Assembly (NCBI GenBank): GCA_964017235.1
Contig: OZ024927.1
Location: 57,541,293-57,605,292 of the forward strand
Length of the DNA stretch: 64,000 bases
Reading direction: 5' to 3'
Source: Sabellastarte sp. h YS-2021
Taxonomy: Eukaryota > Annelida > Polychaeta > Sabellida > Sabellidae
Positions 47,173 through 58,118 of this stretch are shown here, in pieces (the first letter of the stretch is position 1; each line of letters begins with the position of its first letter). A program made the position numbers and the translations under genes. The notes under the pieces are model-generated. The model was given only the letters and a program-made list of their open reading frames with translations, did not search any database and had not been told where the DNA came from.

Positions 47173-49340
47173 AAGTGTCCCTGAAAGGGCGCTTATTTGT
47201 TTTCGCCTCAGTTTCCTCGCCACCGCCGCCGCCACCGCATTATGGTCTCCCTTGAATATCTCCCTTATTATTAGAAGGTTTCAAACCATATTTGGCAGTT
47301 ACATACCTTAGGCGTGGGAAAATTTTTCTGCATGCTTAAATTTGACCTTTGACCTTTATGAAGGTCACATGATCAAAAACTATTTTTTGAAGTACACCCC
47401 CCCGTCATCACAGTTCAGGAAAAACTACTTGCTACAGAGCCTTATAATTTGACACACCTGTTCATACTATCGAAAAAGCGAGCTGATTAGATTTTGGGAG
47501 CAATCCCTTGAAAAATGTCTCATTTATGAGTGATTTTCTGACACCTTCCAATCTGAAAGCCTTAAATTTAGGCCAACCCCCCTATTATCTTCTTAAGTAT
47601 TGCATTTAGAGCTATAAAATGTATTGGGAGGTAATAGGAAACCATATGTGGAGAGTCTAAATAGCGGGTCAGTTTTACCCCCCGGCCCCCCCTTATGGGT
47701 CAAACTGGGGTCATAAAATAGCTGATTTTGAGTTTTTGCCTTATACCTCCTTTATTGTTGCTTTTATAGCTTCAGAATGTATTAAGAGGTATTGGGAAAG
47801 CATATATGGAGAGTCTAAATAGCCAGTCAGTTTTACCCCCCCACCCCCCCTTATGGGTCAAACTGGGGTCATAAAATAGCCGATTTTGAGTTTTTGCCTT
47901 TATCTCCTTTATTGTTGCTTTTATAGCTTCAGAATATATTAAGAGATATTGGGAAAGCATATGTGGAGAGTCTAAATAGCCGGTCAGTTTTATCCCCCGA
48001 CCCCCCCTTATGGTTCAAACTGGGGTCATAAATAGCTGCTTTGGAGTTTTTGCCTTATATCTCCTTTATTGTTGCTTTTATAGCTTCAGAATGTATTAAG
48101 AGGTATTGGGAAAGCATATGTGGAGAATCTAAATAGCCGGTCAGTTTTATCCCCCCCCCCCTTATGGGTCAAACTGGGGTCATAAAATAGTTGCTTTGGA
48201 GTTTTGCCTTCTATCTCCTTTATTTTTGCTTTTATACCTTCAAAATGTTTTAAGAGGTATTGGGAAAGCATATGTGGAGAATCTAAATAGCCGGTCAGTT
48301 TTATCCCCCCCCCCCCCCCAACCCCCCCCCCCTTATGGGTCAAACTGGGGTCATAAAATAGTTGCTTTGGAGTTTTGCCTTATATCTCCTTTATTGTTGC
48401 TTTTATACCTTCAAAATGTATTAAGAGGTATTGGGAAAGCATATGTGGAGAGTCTAAATAGCCGGTCAGTTTTACCCCCCGCCCCCCCTTATGGGTCAAA
48501 CTGGGGTCATAAAATAGCTGATTTTGAGTTTTTGCCTTATATTTCCCTTTATTGTTGCTTTGATAGCTTCAGAATGTATTAAGAGGTATTGAGAAAGAAT
48601 ATGTGGAGAGTCTAAATAGCCAGTCACTTTTACCCCCCGACCCCCCCCTTATGGGCCAAACTGGGGTCATAAATAGCTGCTTTGGAGTTTTTGACTTATA
48701 TCTCCTTTATCGTTGCTTTTATAGCTTCAGAATGTATTAAGAGGTATTGGGAAAGCATATGTGGAGAATCTAAATAGCCAGTCAGTTTTACCCCCCGACC
48801 CTCCCATATGGGCCAAACTGAGGTCATAAATAGCTGCTTTGGAGTTTTTGCCTTATATCTCCTTTATTGTTGCTTTTATAGCTTCAGAATGTATTAAGAG
48901 GTATTGGGAAAGCATATGTGGAGAATCTAAATAGCCGGTCAGTTTTACCCCCCCGACCCTCCCATATGGGCCAAACTGGGGTCATAAATAGCTGCTTTGG
49001 AGTTTTTGCCTTATATCTCCTTTATTGTTGCTTTTATAGCTTCAGAATGTATTAAGAGGTATTGGGAAAGCATATGTGGAGAATCTAAATAGCCGGTCAG
49101 TTTTACCCCCCCGACCCTCCCATATGGGCCAAACTGGGGTCATAAATAGCTGCTTTGGAGTTTTTGCCTTATATCTCCTTTATTGTTGCTTTTATAGCTT
49201 CAGAATGTATTAAGAGGTATTGGGAAAGCATACGGTGCAGCTTTGTGCATTCTTAGCTTTACAGCATGCTTATAAAAACCACAAAGCATTTTAAACTTTA
49301 AGGAACGCTTCGCTTTTGTTAGCAAAAGCATTCCTCTAGT
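47173..49340 (+). mobile_element. F2 Helentron-like element, copy 2 (nested in F7)
   Basis: It starts AAGTGTCCCTGAAAGGGCGC right after …GTCTTAATT of the F7 leader, with a (CCG)-like tract at 47217-47238. The 157-bp core follows. The 3' end is GCTTTTG-TTAG-CAAAAGC (a perfect 7-bp stem) followed by ATTCCTCTAGT (CTAG at 49336-49339). The F7 leader resumes with TTTTTTATGAATTTTTAAAA, which in F7 copy 2 follows directly. This is an insertion at T|T without target duplication. Confidence 0.8.
47580..49230 (+). repeat. F2 tandem core, ~157-bp units
   Basis: About ten units repeat at 156-160 bp; AAACTGGGGTCATAAA recurs from 47703. The C-rich tract varies from about 6 to 14 C. The last units are almost identical (AGTTTTTGCCTTATATCTCC), suggesting recent amplification within the array. 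Confidence 0.92.
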
Positions 49341-49547
49341 TTTTTTATGAATTTTTAAAATAATTTTTAATGCATTAAAATTCATGAAATCCAAGCACTA
49401 AATCTCTTATTTTCTCATTGACTATTGAAGGGATGTCTCTCATATCTTGCATATATGTACTAGGCCACTAGTAGATTTCTTTGTGTGATTATCAGGCCTG
49501 GATCTTTTTTAATTATTTTTTTATGAATTTTTTAAATAATTTTTAAT

Positions 49548-50013
49548 TAGGAATGGGTCGGTAGGCCCGGTATCTCGGTATCGAGAGCATTTTAGTGAAA
49601 CGCCATGATGAGATTTTAAAACCGCCACTTCGCTTGCAAACACGCATAATGAAAGGAAGAGTTAAAATATTGGAAACATACAAAATCTGAAGAAATTATA
49701 AACTTTTATCCCCATATTTTCATCCATTTGCAGACTTTTATAGCGATACGTTGAGCAGAACTGCCATGTTTTGGTTACGACACTTTATAACCTCAATCTC
49801 TCTTGTCACCTCATATAAATGAAGGAAAACTTAAAATATTAGATAGAAAACAGAAATATGAAGATATTATACATTTTTATCCCATATTTTGTGCATTAAG
49901 GAACTTTTATTGCGATGTCGTTATGAGGAAACGTCCATGTTTGTTTGGGGTGTACTACGGTTTTGCCTTGGCGACCTCCCAATGTACATATTTTTCATAC
50001 CGACCCATCCCTA
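49548..50013. mobile_element. hAT-type MITE, 466 bp, TSD TTTTTAAT
   Basis: A perfect 8-bp duplication TTTTTAAT (49540-49547, 50014-50021) flanks TIRs TAGGAATGGGTCGGTAG / ATACCGACCCATCCCTA. The interior is a diverged tandem pair of about 140 bp (49648-49782 and 49818-49956; shared AACTTTTATCCC-ATATTTT). Inserted in the F7 leader. Non-coding. Confidence 0.88.
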
Positions 50014-50638
50014 TTTTTAATGCATTTAAATTCATGAAATCATGCACAAATCACCTATAACTTGAAAAGTATTTCATTTAGAGCATTTTGTGATAATATG
50101 TTATTCAGCTACTTTTTCCATAGCTACAACATGGTGAGTAACTTGGGTGTCTATTCCAGTAGCTAAGTGAGTAATAGCTACTTTCTGATTTTTCAGTAAC
50201 TTTCATAATGAGTAAAATCACTTATAACTCAAACTATTGCATTTAGAGAATTTTGATTAAAAATATGTTATTCAGCTACTTTTGGATCAGCTATAACATA
50301 GTAAAATTGCAGACCCATAGCTCATTGCATAGCCGAGTAATAGCTACTTTGAGGCTATCACTGTTGAGTACATTGCTTGTATCTTCAAAAATAATTCATT
50401 TAGAGAATTTTGTATAAATATGTTATTCAGCTACTTTTGGGTCAGCTATAACATAGTAAAATTGCAGACCTGTAGCTCGTGGCATAGCTGACCAATAGCT
50501 ACTTTCAGGTTCTTACTGTTGAGTAAATCAGTTATAACTTGTAAACTATTGCATTTTGGGTTTTTAGTTTAAATATATTGTTCACCTACTTTTGGGTCAG
50601 CTATCACATAGTGAAATTGCAGACCTGTATGTCATGGC

Positions 50639-50789
50639 ACAGACTGATTTTAACATTTTTTGTCCCTTTTAAGCAAAAATTAAAAACTTTAGTCAATTGA
50701 CCAGTATTGACCACTTTTAGAGTATTGACCGGGGCGGTTTTAACCGTTTAAAACCGCTGGTTAAAACCACCCCTTCAGTCGACCAGCCA
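50639..50789. mobile_element. ~150-bp insertion in the 155-bp array
   Basis: Foreign sequence interrupts a unit between CATGGCA and CATAGCTGAG. Its right end (CCAGCCAACCCTGG) resembles a hAT terminus. It contains an internal palindromic zone (GCGGTTTTAACCGTTTAAAA). The left end and target duplication are unclear. Confidence 0.45.
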
Positions 50790-51522
50790 ACCCTGGGCAT
50801 AGCTGAGTAATAGCTACTTTCAGGTTCTCACTGTTGAGTAAATCAGTTGTAATTTGAAAACTGTTGCATTTAGAGTATTTTCTTTAAATATGTTATTTAC
50901 CTACTTTTTGGTCATCTATAACATAGTAAAGTTGCAGACCTGTAGCTCATTGCATAGCTGAGCAAAAGCTACTTTGAGATTTTCTCTGTTGAGTAAATCA
51001 GTTGTAACTTGAAAACTATTGCATTTAGAGAATTTTGTTTAAATATGTTATTCATCTACTTTTGAATTAGCTATAACATTCTGAAATTGCAGACATGTAG
51101 CTCATGGCATAGCTGTGTAATAGCTGTTCTCAGGTTCTCACTGTTGAGTAAATCAGTTGTAACTTGAAAACTATTGCATTTTTAGTATTTTCTATAAATA
51201 TGTTGTTCACCTACTTTTGGGTCAGCTATAACATAGTGAATTTGCAGACCTGCATGTCATGACATAGCTGAGCAAGAGCTACTTTCAGGTTCTCACTGTT
51301 GAGTAAATCAGTTGTAACTTGAAAACTATTACATTTAAAGTCTTTTCTATAAATATGTTTTTAGCCTACTTTTTACACCTAAACAGTTACCTTGTTACTT
51401 TCCTTCTGAATACCATTTCCAGGGCACAATTATTATGTCCTTTTCTTCTGTCACTTTTACTTTGAAACTCAAAACACACAGTCAGCTGACACAGAGCCCG
51501 TTCAGGGGCACTGATTGCTTGT

Positions 51523-52600
51523 TTGGTGTATACTACCAAGATATGAGAACTCTGTTTAGAACAATAAGGACAAGGTAGTCTAGGGGAAATAAAAACAATG
51601 TACACAGTGTCACATAAATGACTTCACAAAAAGATATCACCTGGGCATTATAGTGAGATTTGTAATGAATTTGTGAGGTCACTAAATCATCAGTGTGACA
51701 AAGTATAAAATGTAACCTAAGTTGAACTAACTGGAAGCATAACTAAACATAACTGTACTAAAAGTCAGATAAGAGTCTACTGAATTTTGGACTCGGTTAA
51801 TTTGCTTATAGTCCTTGCAATGTTTGGTTCATCAGCTTTATACATATAGCAGATTACATTAAGAATTGAAAAAGTTAGTTTTGTTAAGGAAAGAGTAGAA
51901 AAGTGAATATTTTTAGTATAAGATGTTTACCAAAAAGACCTCTATGACATGGCAGATCCCACAAGATATGCAGAACTCTGACTTCTTGCATTGTGCTTTA
52001 GTATATCAAAATCCTTGTTTTTGCATCAAAGTGTTGTGTATAATAATATGTGAGATTTATGTGCTATTTCTAAATATAAGCATGCATAAAGCAATACATG
52101 TTTTCTAAAATCATTATAAATCTACTAAATTGCCAATTTGTGAAAATTTAAATACAGAGAATAAGAGAAAGCTTGCTAATGGAATATTCATTTTGAGAAT
52201 TCACTGTGATCTGTCAAAAAATTCTGCTTTTGAAATCACTGGCGTCTTACAGCAGAGAAATAGTCCAACATTTGCTCACTTTGGTCCTCCTGGATTAAAA
52301 GTCCTTGCCTTCTTTCTTTATACCCCTTTCACATTACAGGCAGAAAACCCCGTGGTAGTAGGCATTGGTCAAAATATCCCTGTCCTTCAACTACCATTTG
52401 ATGTCCGTATGCGAACTTGTGACACAGTGGTAAAATGTCCAATTCCTCGAGTATCCCAAGGAAGTTTTAAAATGTTTAAAATTTCCACCTCTGACTGTCA
52501 CAACATCAGTCACCCATAATCACCGTCCCTTTTCAGTACTACTATACGTGTGTCTCTGTCCCATCTGTCCATTTCAGTGGCATTCTGCAGATAAATTTTT
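51523..52600. other. Intron 7, nothing recognised
   Basis: Single-copy-looking sequence. The 129-codon open frame at 52130-52519 has no homology I recognise and does not resemble the expected DENND5 continuation. Confidence 0.5.
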
Positions 52601-53712
52601 AAGCAGCCCATCAGGGGCGCTTATTTGTTTTCATGTAAGTTCGACTGATCAACGCCTCCGGATTATGGTCTCTCTTGAATAACTTCTTGGGCTTTCAAAT
52701 AAATTTTTCTTTCCTTCTTATCTTTCTTTAAAACTATAGGGGCGGGAAAATTTTTTGGCATACTTTGCGGAGACCTTAAGCTTTACTTAAGGTAACCTTA
52801 AGCATTTTTCAAAAACATCCCGTCATTGCGTTTTGGAAAAAACCACACACACCTGTGCTATAAAATTTATCAGGTATATTCTAGTCCTATTTCCGCAGGT
52901 CGTAAAGGATTTTCTGATCAATCCGACCATAGATGCCTGAATGGGAGGCGTTTTGTTTTCGTAAATTTTTTTAAAATGGGTACTTGGTCTGTATCTCAAA
53001 AACAGTCTGGAGTTCAGCGTTTTGTTGGAATAACTTATTCAGCTACTTATTGATAATCTTTCACATGCCAAAGTTTTAGGCCTGTATTTGCAATCTTAAG
53101 GTCACCTTAATGTCAAAAAAGGGGGTTTTAGCACTCCAGTTCACATAGTTTTTGACTTTTTTCAACCAAACTTGGCCGTATGGCCCCTTTCTTTTTCTAT
53201 ATCTAACGTATATTGATATTATAGTTGATGAAAAGAAGACTCTTACTACCTTATGATTTAAATATTAATGATGTTATGGCCATCTTAAACTTAAAATGTC
53301 GGGTTTTTCAGCCTGAAGCTCAGTTAATGTTTAAATTTTTAAAATAAAACTTGGCACATTTATAAAGGTTGGCAGAAAGGGACATTCTCATTTTATGGTC
53401 ACCTTAAAGTCACAATATGAATGAAGTTATGGTCACCTTGCAGTGAAATTATGGAGTAATTACTCTCCAGCTATCGTATTGTTCACCTGACCTCAGTTAA
53501 ATTTTGCAAACTTATTAAAATGAAAATAGGGACATTCTTATTTACTTTCCATCTTGGAGTTCCAATACAAGTACAGTCATGGCCATCTTGAAATTAAAAT
53601 GAGGGTTTTCAGCTCCCAACCAACTTACTGTTCAATGCCATCAGTTCAACATGACACATTGATTAAGTTTAAGGAAGACTTTTAATGACCTTTTTCCTTA
53701 AAATTCCTGTTT

Positions 53713-54240
53713 TTATGTCAAGTACGGCATTATGGCATCACTCTGCAGCGTCCGCGTCTGCGTGAACAACTTCTCCTCCAAAACTACAAGACCCAGAGAC
53801 ATGCTGTTTTTTTTAAAGATACCTTATCTGTCTAGGATGATAAATTGTAAAATCCATGCAGATCTGTCTGTTCGTTTGTTCCCCAGAGCCATTAGAAGAG
53901 AGGTACTCCCACCCAAAGTCTGAGAATTTCAACACTTTATCACAATTTTCTCATTGACTATTGCAGGGATTTCTCTCATATCTTGCATATATATACTAGG
54001 CCACCAGTAGATCCCCTTGTGGGAGTATCAGGCCTAGATCTTTCTTAATTATTTTTTGATGAATTTTTGATGTATTAAAATTCATGTATTCTTGCACTAA
54101 ATCACTTATAACTTGAAAAGTATTACATTTAGAGCATTTTGTTAAATGTGTTTTTGTTGTAGTTTTGTGTCAGTTATAACATAGTAAAATTTCATAACTG
54201 TAGCCCCTTACATAATTAAGTAATTGCTGTAAAACCTAAA
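53713..54240 (+). mobile_element. F7 leader fragment
   Basis: It begins TTATGTCAAGTACGGCATTA and continues with the F7 leader (GTGAACAACTTCTCCTCC, GACATGCTGTTTTTTTTAAA, CATATATACTAGGCCACCAG), as at 60102. It covers one 155-bp unit and then stops. Truncated on the right; nested in the F2-type copy. Confidence 0.65.
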
Positions 54241-54720
54241 CATTCTACTGCAGTAAATAATATATTTCTCCCCTGCATTTTATTTCTGTGAGGGGAGTGA
54301 GGAAGAGGCAGTCCTTTTCTGCAATGTTCTGCCCCCTCCCAACTCCCCTCACTCAAATAAAAATGCATGTGAGAAAAGAATTGCCTCTGTGTATTGGGGA
54401 TAGGGGGTGGGGGTGAGATGGGGAAGTGAGATTATGTGTGTGTGTGTTGTAAGTCTCACTTCCCCCCCATTCAAACAAAGAAGAGAATATGTGTGCAATG
54501 TGTGTACCTTTTCTGTTTTGGGGGAAAAAAAAGAAATTGAAAGAAAATGGAAAGGTTCACTCTCACTGAGCTTTATCAAGCCTAGCTGTGCATACTGTTA
54601 TTCTGTTACAGTCTAATACTGCAACTGATTCAGTTTTTAGATAATCCACTTTCCCATCAGATACAAAACACAGTAAAGCTTACCTTCTCCTTACAGTCTC
54701 ATACCACAACTACTACAGCT
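54241..54720. repeat. Low-complexity G/T-rich and C-rich stretch
   Basis: A G-rich run (GATAGGGGGTGGGGGTGAGA) and TGTGTGTGTG with C-rich partners (CTTCCCCCCCATTC). It gives spurious open frames on both strands. Confidence 0.6.
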
Positions 54721-54781
54721 TTATTAACTCAAAATCTCCATCCGGGCCGCTCGTTTATGTTAGCAAAAACCCTTTTCTAGT

Positions 54782-55362
54782 TGATATGGTAACTGAAGGC
54801 ATGGTCCACCGTTTATATAAGGTTGTGATTTGGTCTCGTTTTGGTAGCACATGTTCATCAGACAGCTACCGAAGGTGAATCGAGTTTCATGGAGGTTGTC
54901 TCTCGATGACTAACATTTGCGACACTATCCAACTTTAACTGATGGTTACAAACTGTGTCTAGTGGCCATGCGCCTGTAGTGTGAAAGAGGTGCAAAATCT
55001 CGGAAGATATGAGGTGTCCTGGGAGGCAGTTCTGCCGCCGAGTAAAACTTCTAAGTGCTGGGTATACCGCCTGTGGTGTGGCCCTATTCAACAAGCAGAC
55101 CATGTGACCTATAGTTGGCAAACAAAGCCAGTCCAGGCAAGCAGCAAGTCCTTCCTTATCCAAGCACTTAATATTCAGATTGATATATGAGTTACTAGTG
55201 TGGGTGCTTCATCATTTTAAAAGAACTTAATTAGATGAATTTACTTTTTTGAAAAAAAAAATTTTTTGTTTTAACTGTCAAATTAATTATGTTATTAAAA
55301 ATGTCTTTTTTCCAAGTGATATAACCTGGGGAAGAACACTCCAATTAGATTTTTCTCTAGTT
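54782..55362. other. Intron 7, unique stretch
   Basis: Apparently single-copy sequence without recognised features. It ends in TTTTTCTCTAGTT (CTAG at 55357-55360) immediately before the F8 5' end at 55363, so a 3' terminus of another, unrecognised element may finish here. Confidence 0.45.
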
Positions 55363-56859
55363 GTATCCTCGACGCGTAGCGGGGATACTATGGATTCATC
55401 GTCGTCCGCGTCCGCAGAGATTTCTTGTTAGCGACCTACACTCCACATTTCTTTCCGGATTTCTTTCATATTTGGCAGATGGCTTGATATGGTAGAGGAC
55501 TCGCCACCCTATCTTTTTGGTAGGCTTTATGTCTAAATTAGGCCTGTGGTAGACAAAAATGTCTAAAATGTGGAATATTGCTTGTTAGCGACCTACAGTC
55601 CACATTTCTTTCCAGATTTCTTTCATATTTGGCAGGTGGCTTGGTATGCTAGAGGACTCGCCACCCTATCTTTTTGGTAGGCTTTATGTCTAAATTAGGC
55701 CTCTGGTAGACAAAAATGTCTAAAATGCATTAAAATTCATGAAATCATGCACTAAATCACTTATAACTTGAAAAGTGTTGCATTTAGAGCATTTTGTTAA
55801 AATATGTTATTCAGATACTTTTTTCATAGCTACAACATGGTGAGTAACTTGGGTGTCTGTCTCAATAGCTAAGTGAGTAATAGCTACTTTTGGGCTTTTC
55901 AGTAACTTTCATCATCAGTAAAATCACTTGTAACTTGAAAACTATTGCATTTAGAGTATTTTGTTTCCAATATGTTATTCAGCTATTTTTGGGTCAGCTA
56001 TAACATAGTAAAATTTCAGACCTGTAGCTCATGGCATAGCTGAGTAATAGCTACTTTTAGGTTATCACTGTTGAGTAAATTACTTATAACTTCAAAAGTA
56101 TTACGTTTAGAGTATTTTGTTTCAATATGTTATTCACCTATTTCGGAGTCAGCTATAACATAGTGAAGTTCCAGACCTGTGGCTCATGGCATAGCTGAGT
56201 AATAGCTACTTTGAAGTTCACACTGTTGAGTAAATCAGTTGTAATTGGAAAACTATTGCATTTACAGAAATTTGTGTAAATATGTTATTCAGCTACTTTT
56301 GGGTCAGCTATAACATAGTGAAATTACAGACCTGTAGCTCATGGCACAACTGAGCAATAGCTATTTTCAGGTACTGACTGTTGAGTAAATGACTTGTAAC
56401 TTGAAAAATAGTGCATTTGGAGTATTTTGTTAAAATATGTTGTTCACCTACTTTTGGGTCAGCTATAACGTCATGAAATTACAGACTTATAGCTCATGGC
56501 ATAGCTGAGCAATAGCTATTTTCAGGTTCTCACTATTGAGTAAATCAGTTGTAACTTGAAAACTATTGCATTTACAGTATTTTGCTTAAATATGTTGTTC
56601 ACCTAATTTTGGGTCAGCTATAACATAGAAAAAATTCAGACATGTAGCTCATTGCATAGCTGAGTAATAGCTACTTTGAGGTTATCACTGTTGAGTAAAT
56701 CAGTTATAACGTGAAAACTATTACATTTACAGTATTTTGTTTAAATATGTTATTCACATAATTTTTGGTCAGCTATAACAGAGTGAAATTGCAGACCTCT
56801 ATGTCATGGCATAGCTTACCAATATCTACTTTCAGGTTCTCACTGTTGAGTAAATCATT
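55363..56859 (+). mobile_element. F8 Helentron-like element, copy 2
   Basis: The 5' hairpin GTATCCTCGACGCG-TAGCGGGGATAC is followed by two roughly 157-bp leader units (GTTAGCGACCTAC at 55427 and 55584) and seven 155-bp core units shared with F7. It is the plus-strand counterpart of 1-798. It is joined directly to an F1 5' end at 56860, so its own 3' end is not seen. Confidence 0.65.
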
Positions 56860-57846
56860 GTATCCACTGGATAGCCGCAGTGTGTAGAGAGATTTCACCA
56901 TTACCGCTCTAACGAAAAAAATATTATAGCTAGCCTTCTCAAGTTTGCAAGGTATATTAGAGGGTGCACCACAGTATTCTATTGATAGGCTTTATGTCTA
57001 AATTAGGCCTGTGGCTAAATTACTTGCCTACTAAAAATGAGTAATTCTGCATTTTCTCTAAAAGTATTGCAGATAGCAAATTTTTCTTAAATAACTCATT
57101 CACCTACTTTTGGGAGAGCTTTCACATGCTGAAGTTCCAGACCTGTAGGTAATTACTCACCTACTCAAAATGAGTAAATGCGAATTATCTCTAAAAGTAT
57201 TGCAGATAGCCAATTTTTCTCAAATAACTCATTCACCTACTTTTGGGAGAGCTTTCACTTGGTGAAGTTTCAGACTCGTAGGTAATTACTCACCTACTGA
57301 AAATGAGTAAATGCAAATTATCTCTAAAAGTATTCCAGATAGCCAATTTTTGTCAAATAACTCCTTCACCTACTTTTGGGAGACCTTTCACTTGCTGAAG
57401 TTTCAGACCTGTAGCTAATTATTCACCTACTCAAAATGAGTAAATGCCAATTATCTCTAAAAGTATTGCAGATATCCAATTTTTATCAAATAACTCATTC
57501 ATCTACTTTTGGGAGAGCTTTCACATGTTGAAGTCTTATAGGAAGTCATGGGCTGCAAATCTTTTTCATGTGGTCAGATTTGACCTTGGGCCCCTCCTGC
57601 TTATTATTGGTCCTAGAGGTTTGCAATGTGAAAACGACTTATAGGAAATCATGGGCTGCGAATCTTTTGATCAGGTCAGACTTCACCTTGGGCCCCTGCT
57701 ACAGGGTCAAATAAGGGTAACCAAACTTAAAAGTGCTTTCAGCTTGCTTATTAACGAAAAATGCTGTTTATCTTCTAAACTATGTTAGTTGGCCTTTGTC
57801 GGTGGATACATCCAGCATCTGGCCACAGATGCGTCCTTAGTCTAGT
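56860..57846 (+). mobile_element. F1 Helentron-like element with a foreign 132-bp array
   Basis: The 5' end GTATCCACTGGATAGCCGCA interrupts a 155-bp unit at …TAAATCATT. After about 100 nt of F1 leader it switches to F8-like sequence and a four-unit array of about 132 bp (57040-57530). It then returns to the F1 147-bp core and 3' end: GGTGGATACATC, stem CATCTGGCCACAGATG, CTAG at 57842-57845. Confidence 0.65.
57040..57530 (+). repeat. Tandem array, ~132-bp units
   Basis: Units carry AAAGTATTGCAGATAGC and CACCTACTTTTGGGAGAGCT; the first motif is at 57065, 57199, 57331 and 57463. Distantly similar to the 155-bp F7/F8 core (CACCTACTTTTGGGTCAGCT). Confidence 0.88.
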
Positions 57847-58118
57847 TATCATCAGAAAATACCTGAACAAGAGTGGGTAAAGATAAATAAAAAGGTCTAT
57901 CAGTACTTTTTTAAGCAATATGTTGTTGATATCTGGATATATGACAAGAGAGGGGAGAAACTCTTCATAAAAGACAGATACTTTGCTTCACAAAAAGATG
58001 TACATTCATTCTCTCTTAAAATTCATTGAGTGGGAAGTGCAGTTATAAAACAGGGTTAAGTTTAAATAACATTTTCCATGTTATTATTATTATATATATA
58101 AAAACATTATGTAGTTTT
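57847..58118. other. Spacer between F1 and F5
   Basis: Unique AT-rich sequence with a TATATATATA run near 58092. No feature was recognised. Confidence 0.5.

Larger units (their letters stand above)
46938..51522 (+). mobile_element. F7 Helentron-like element, copy 1 (host of F2 and a hAT)
   Basis: The 5' end is TTTATGTCAGCTGACC. The leader (ACATTACAAGGGGGGTACCC, CATATATGTACTAGGCCAC) is broken by F2 copy 2 at 47173-49340, resumes, and is broken again by a hAT MITE at 49548-50013. About seven to eight 155-bp units run from about 50060 to 51370. The 3' end has ACAGTCAGCTGACACAGAGC, a degenerate hairpin (GCCCGTTCAGGGGC), and …GCTTGT. A piece of leader (CATATCTTGCATATATG) occurs twice, at 47104 (variant) and 49443, indicating an earlier partial duplication. 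Confidence 0.7.
52601..54781 (+). mobile_element. F2-type element, copy 3, with a different core
   Basis: The 5' GGGGCGCTTATTTGTTTTCA and the following leader (GGATTATGGTCTCTCTTGAA) match F2. The 3' end GCTCGTTTATGTTAGCAAAA…CCTTTTCTAGT (CTAG at 54777-54780) matches the F2 end. But the middle (about 53060-53660) is a different, diverged repeat (TTATGGTCACCTTAAAGTCA, ATGGCCATCTTGAAATTAAA) in place of the 157-bp unit. A truncated F7 leader piece occupies 53713-54240. Confidence 0.6.

Noticed and set aside
52130-52519. 129-codon frame
   Set aside because: No recognised family and no match to the next DENND5 residues. Could be chance in AT-rich intron.
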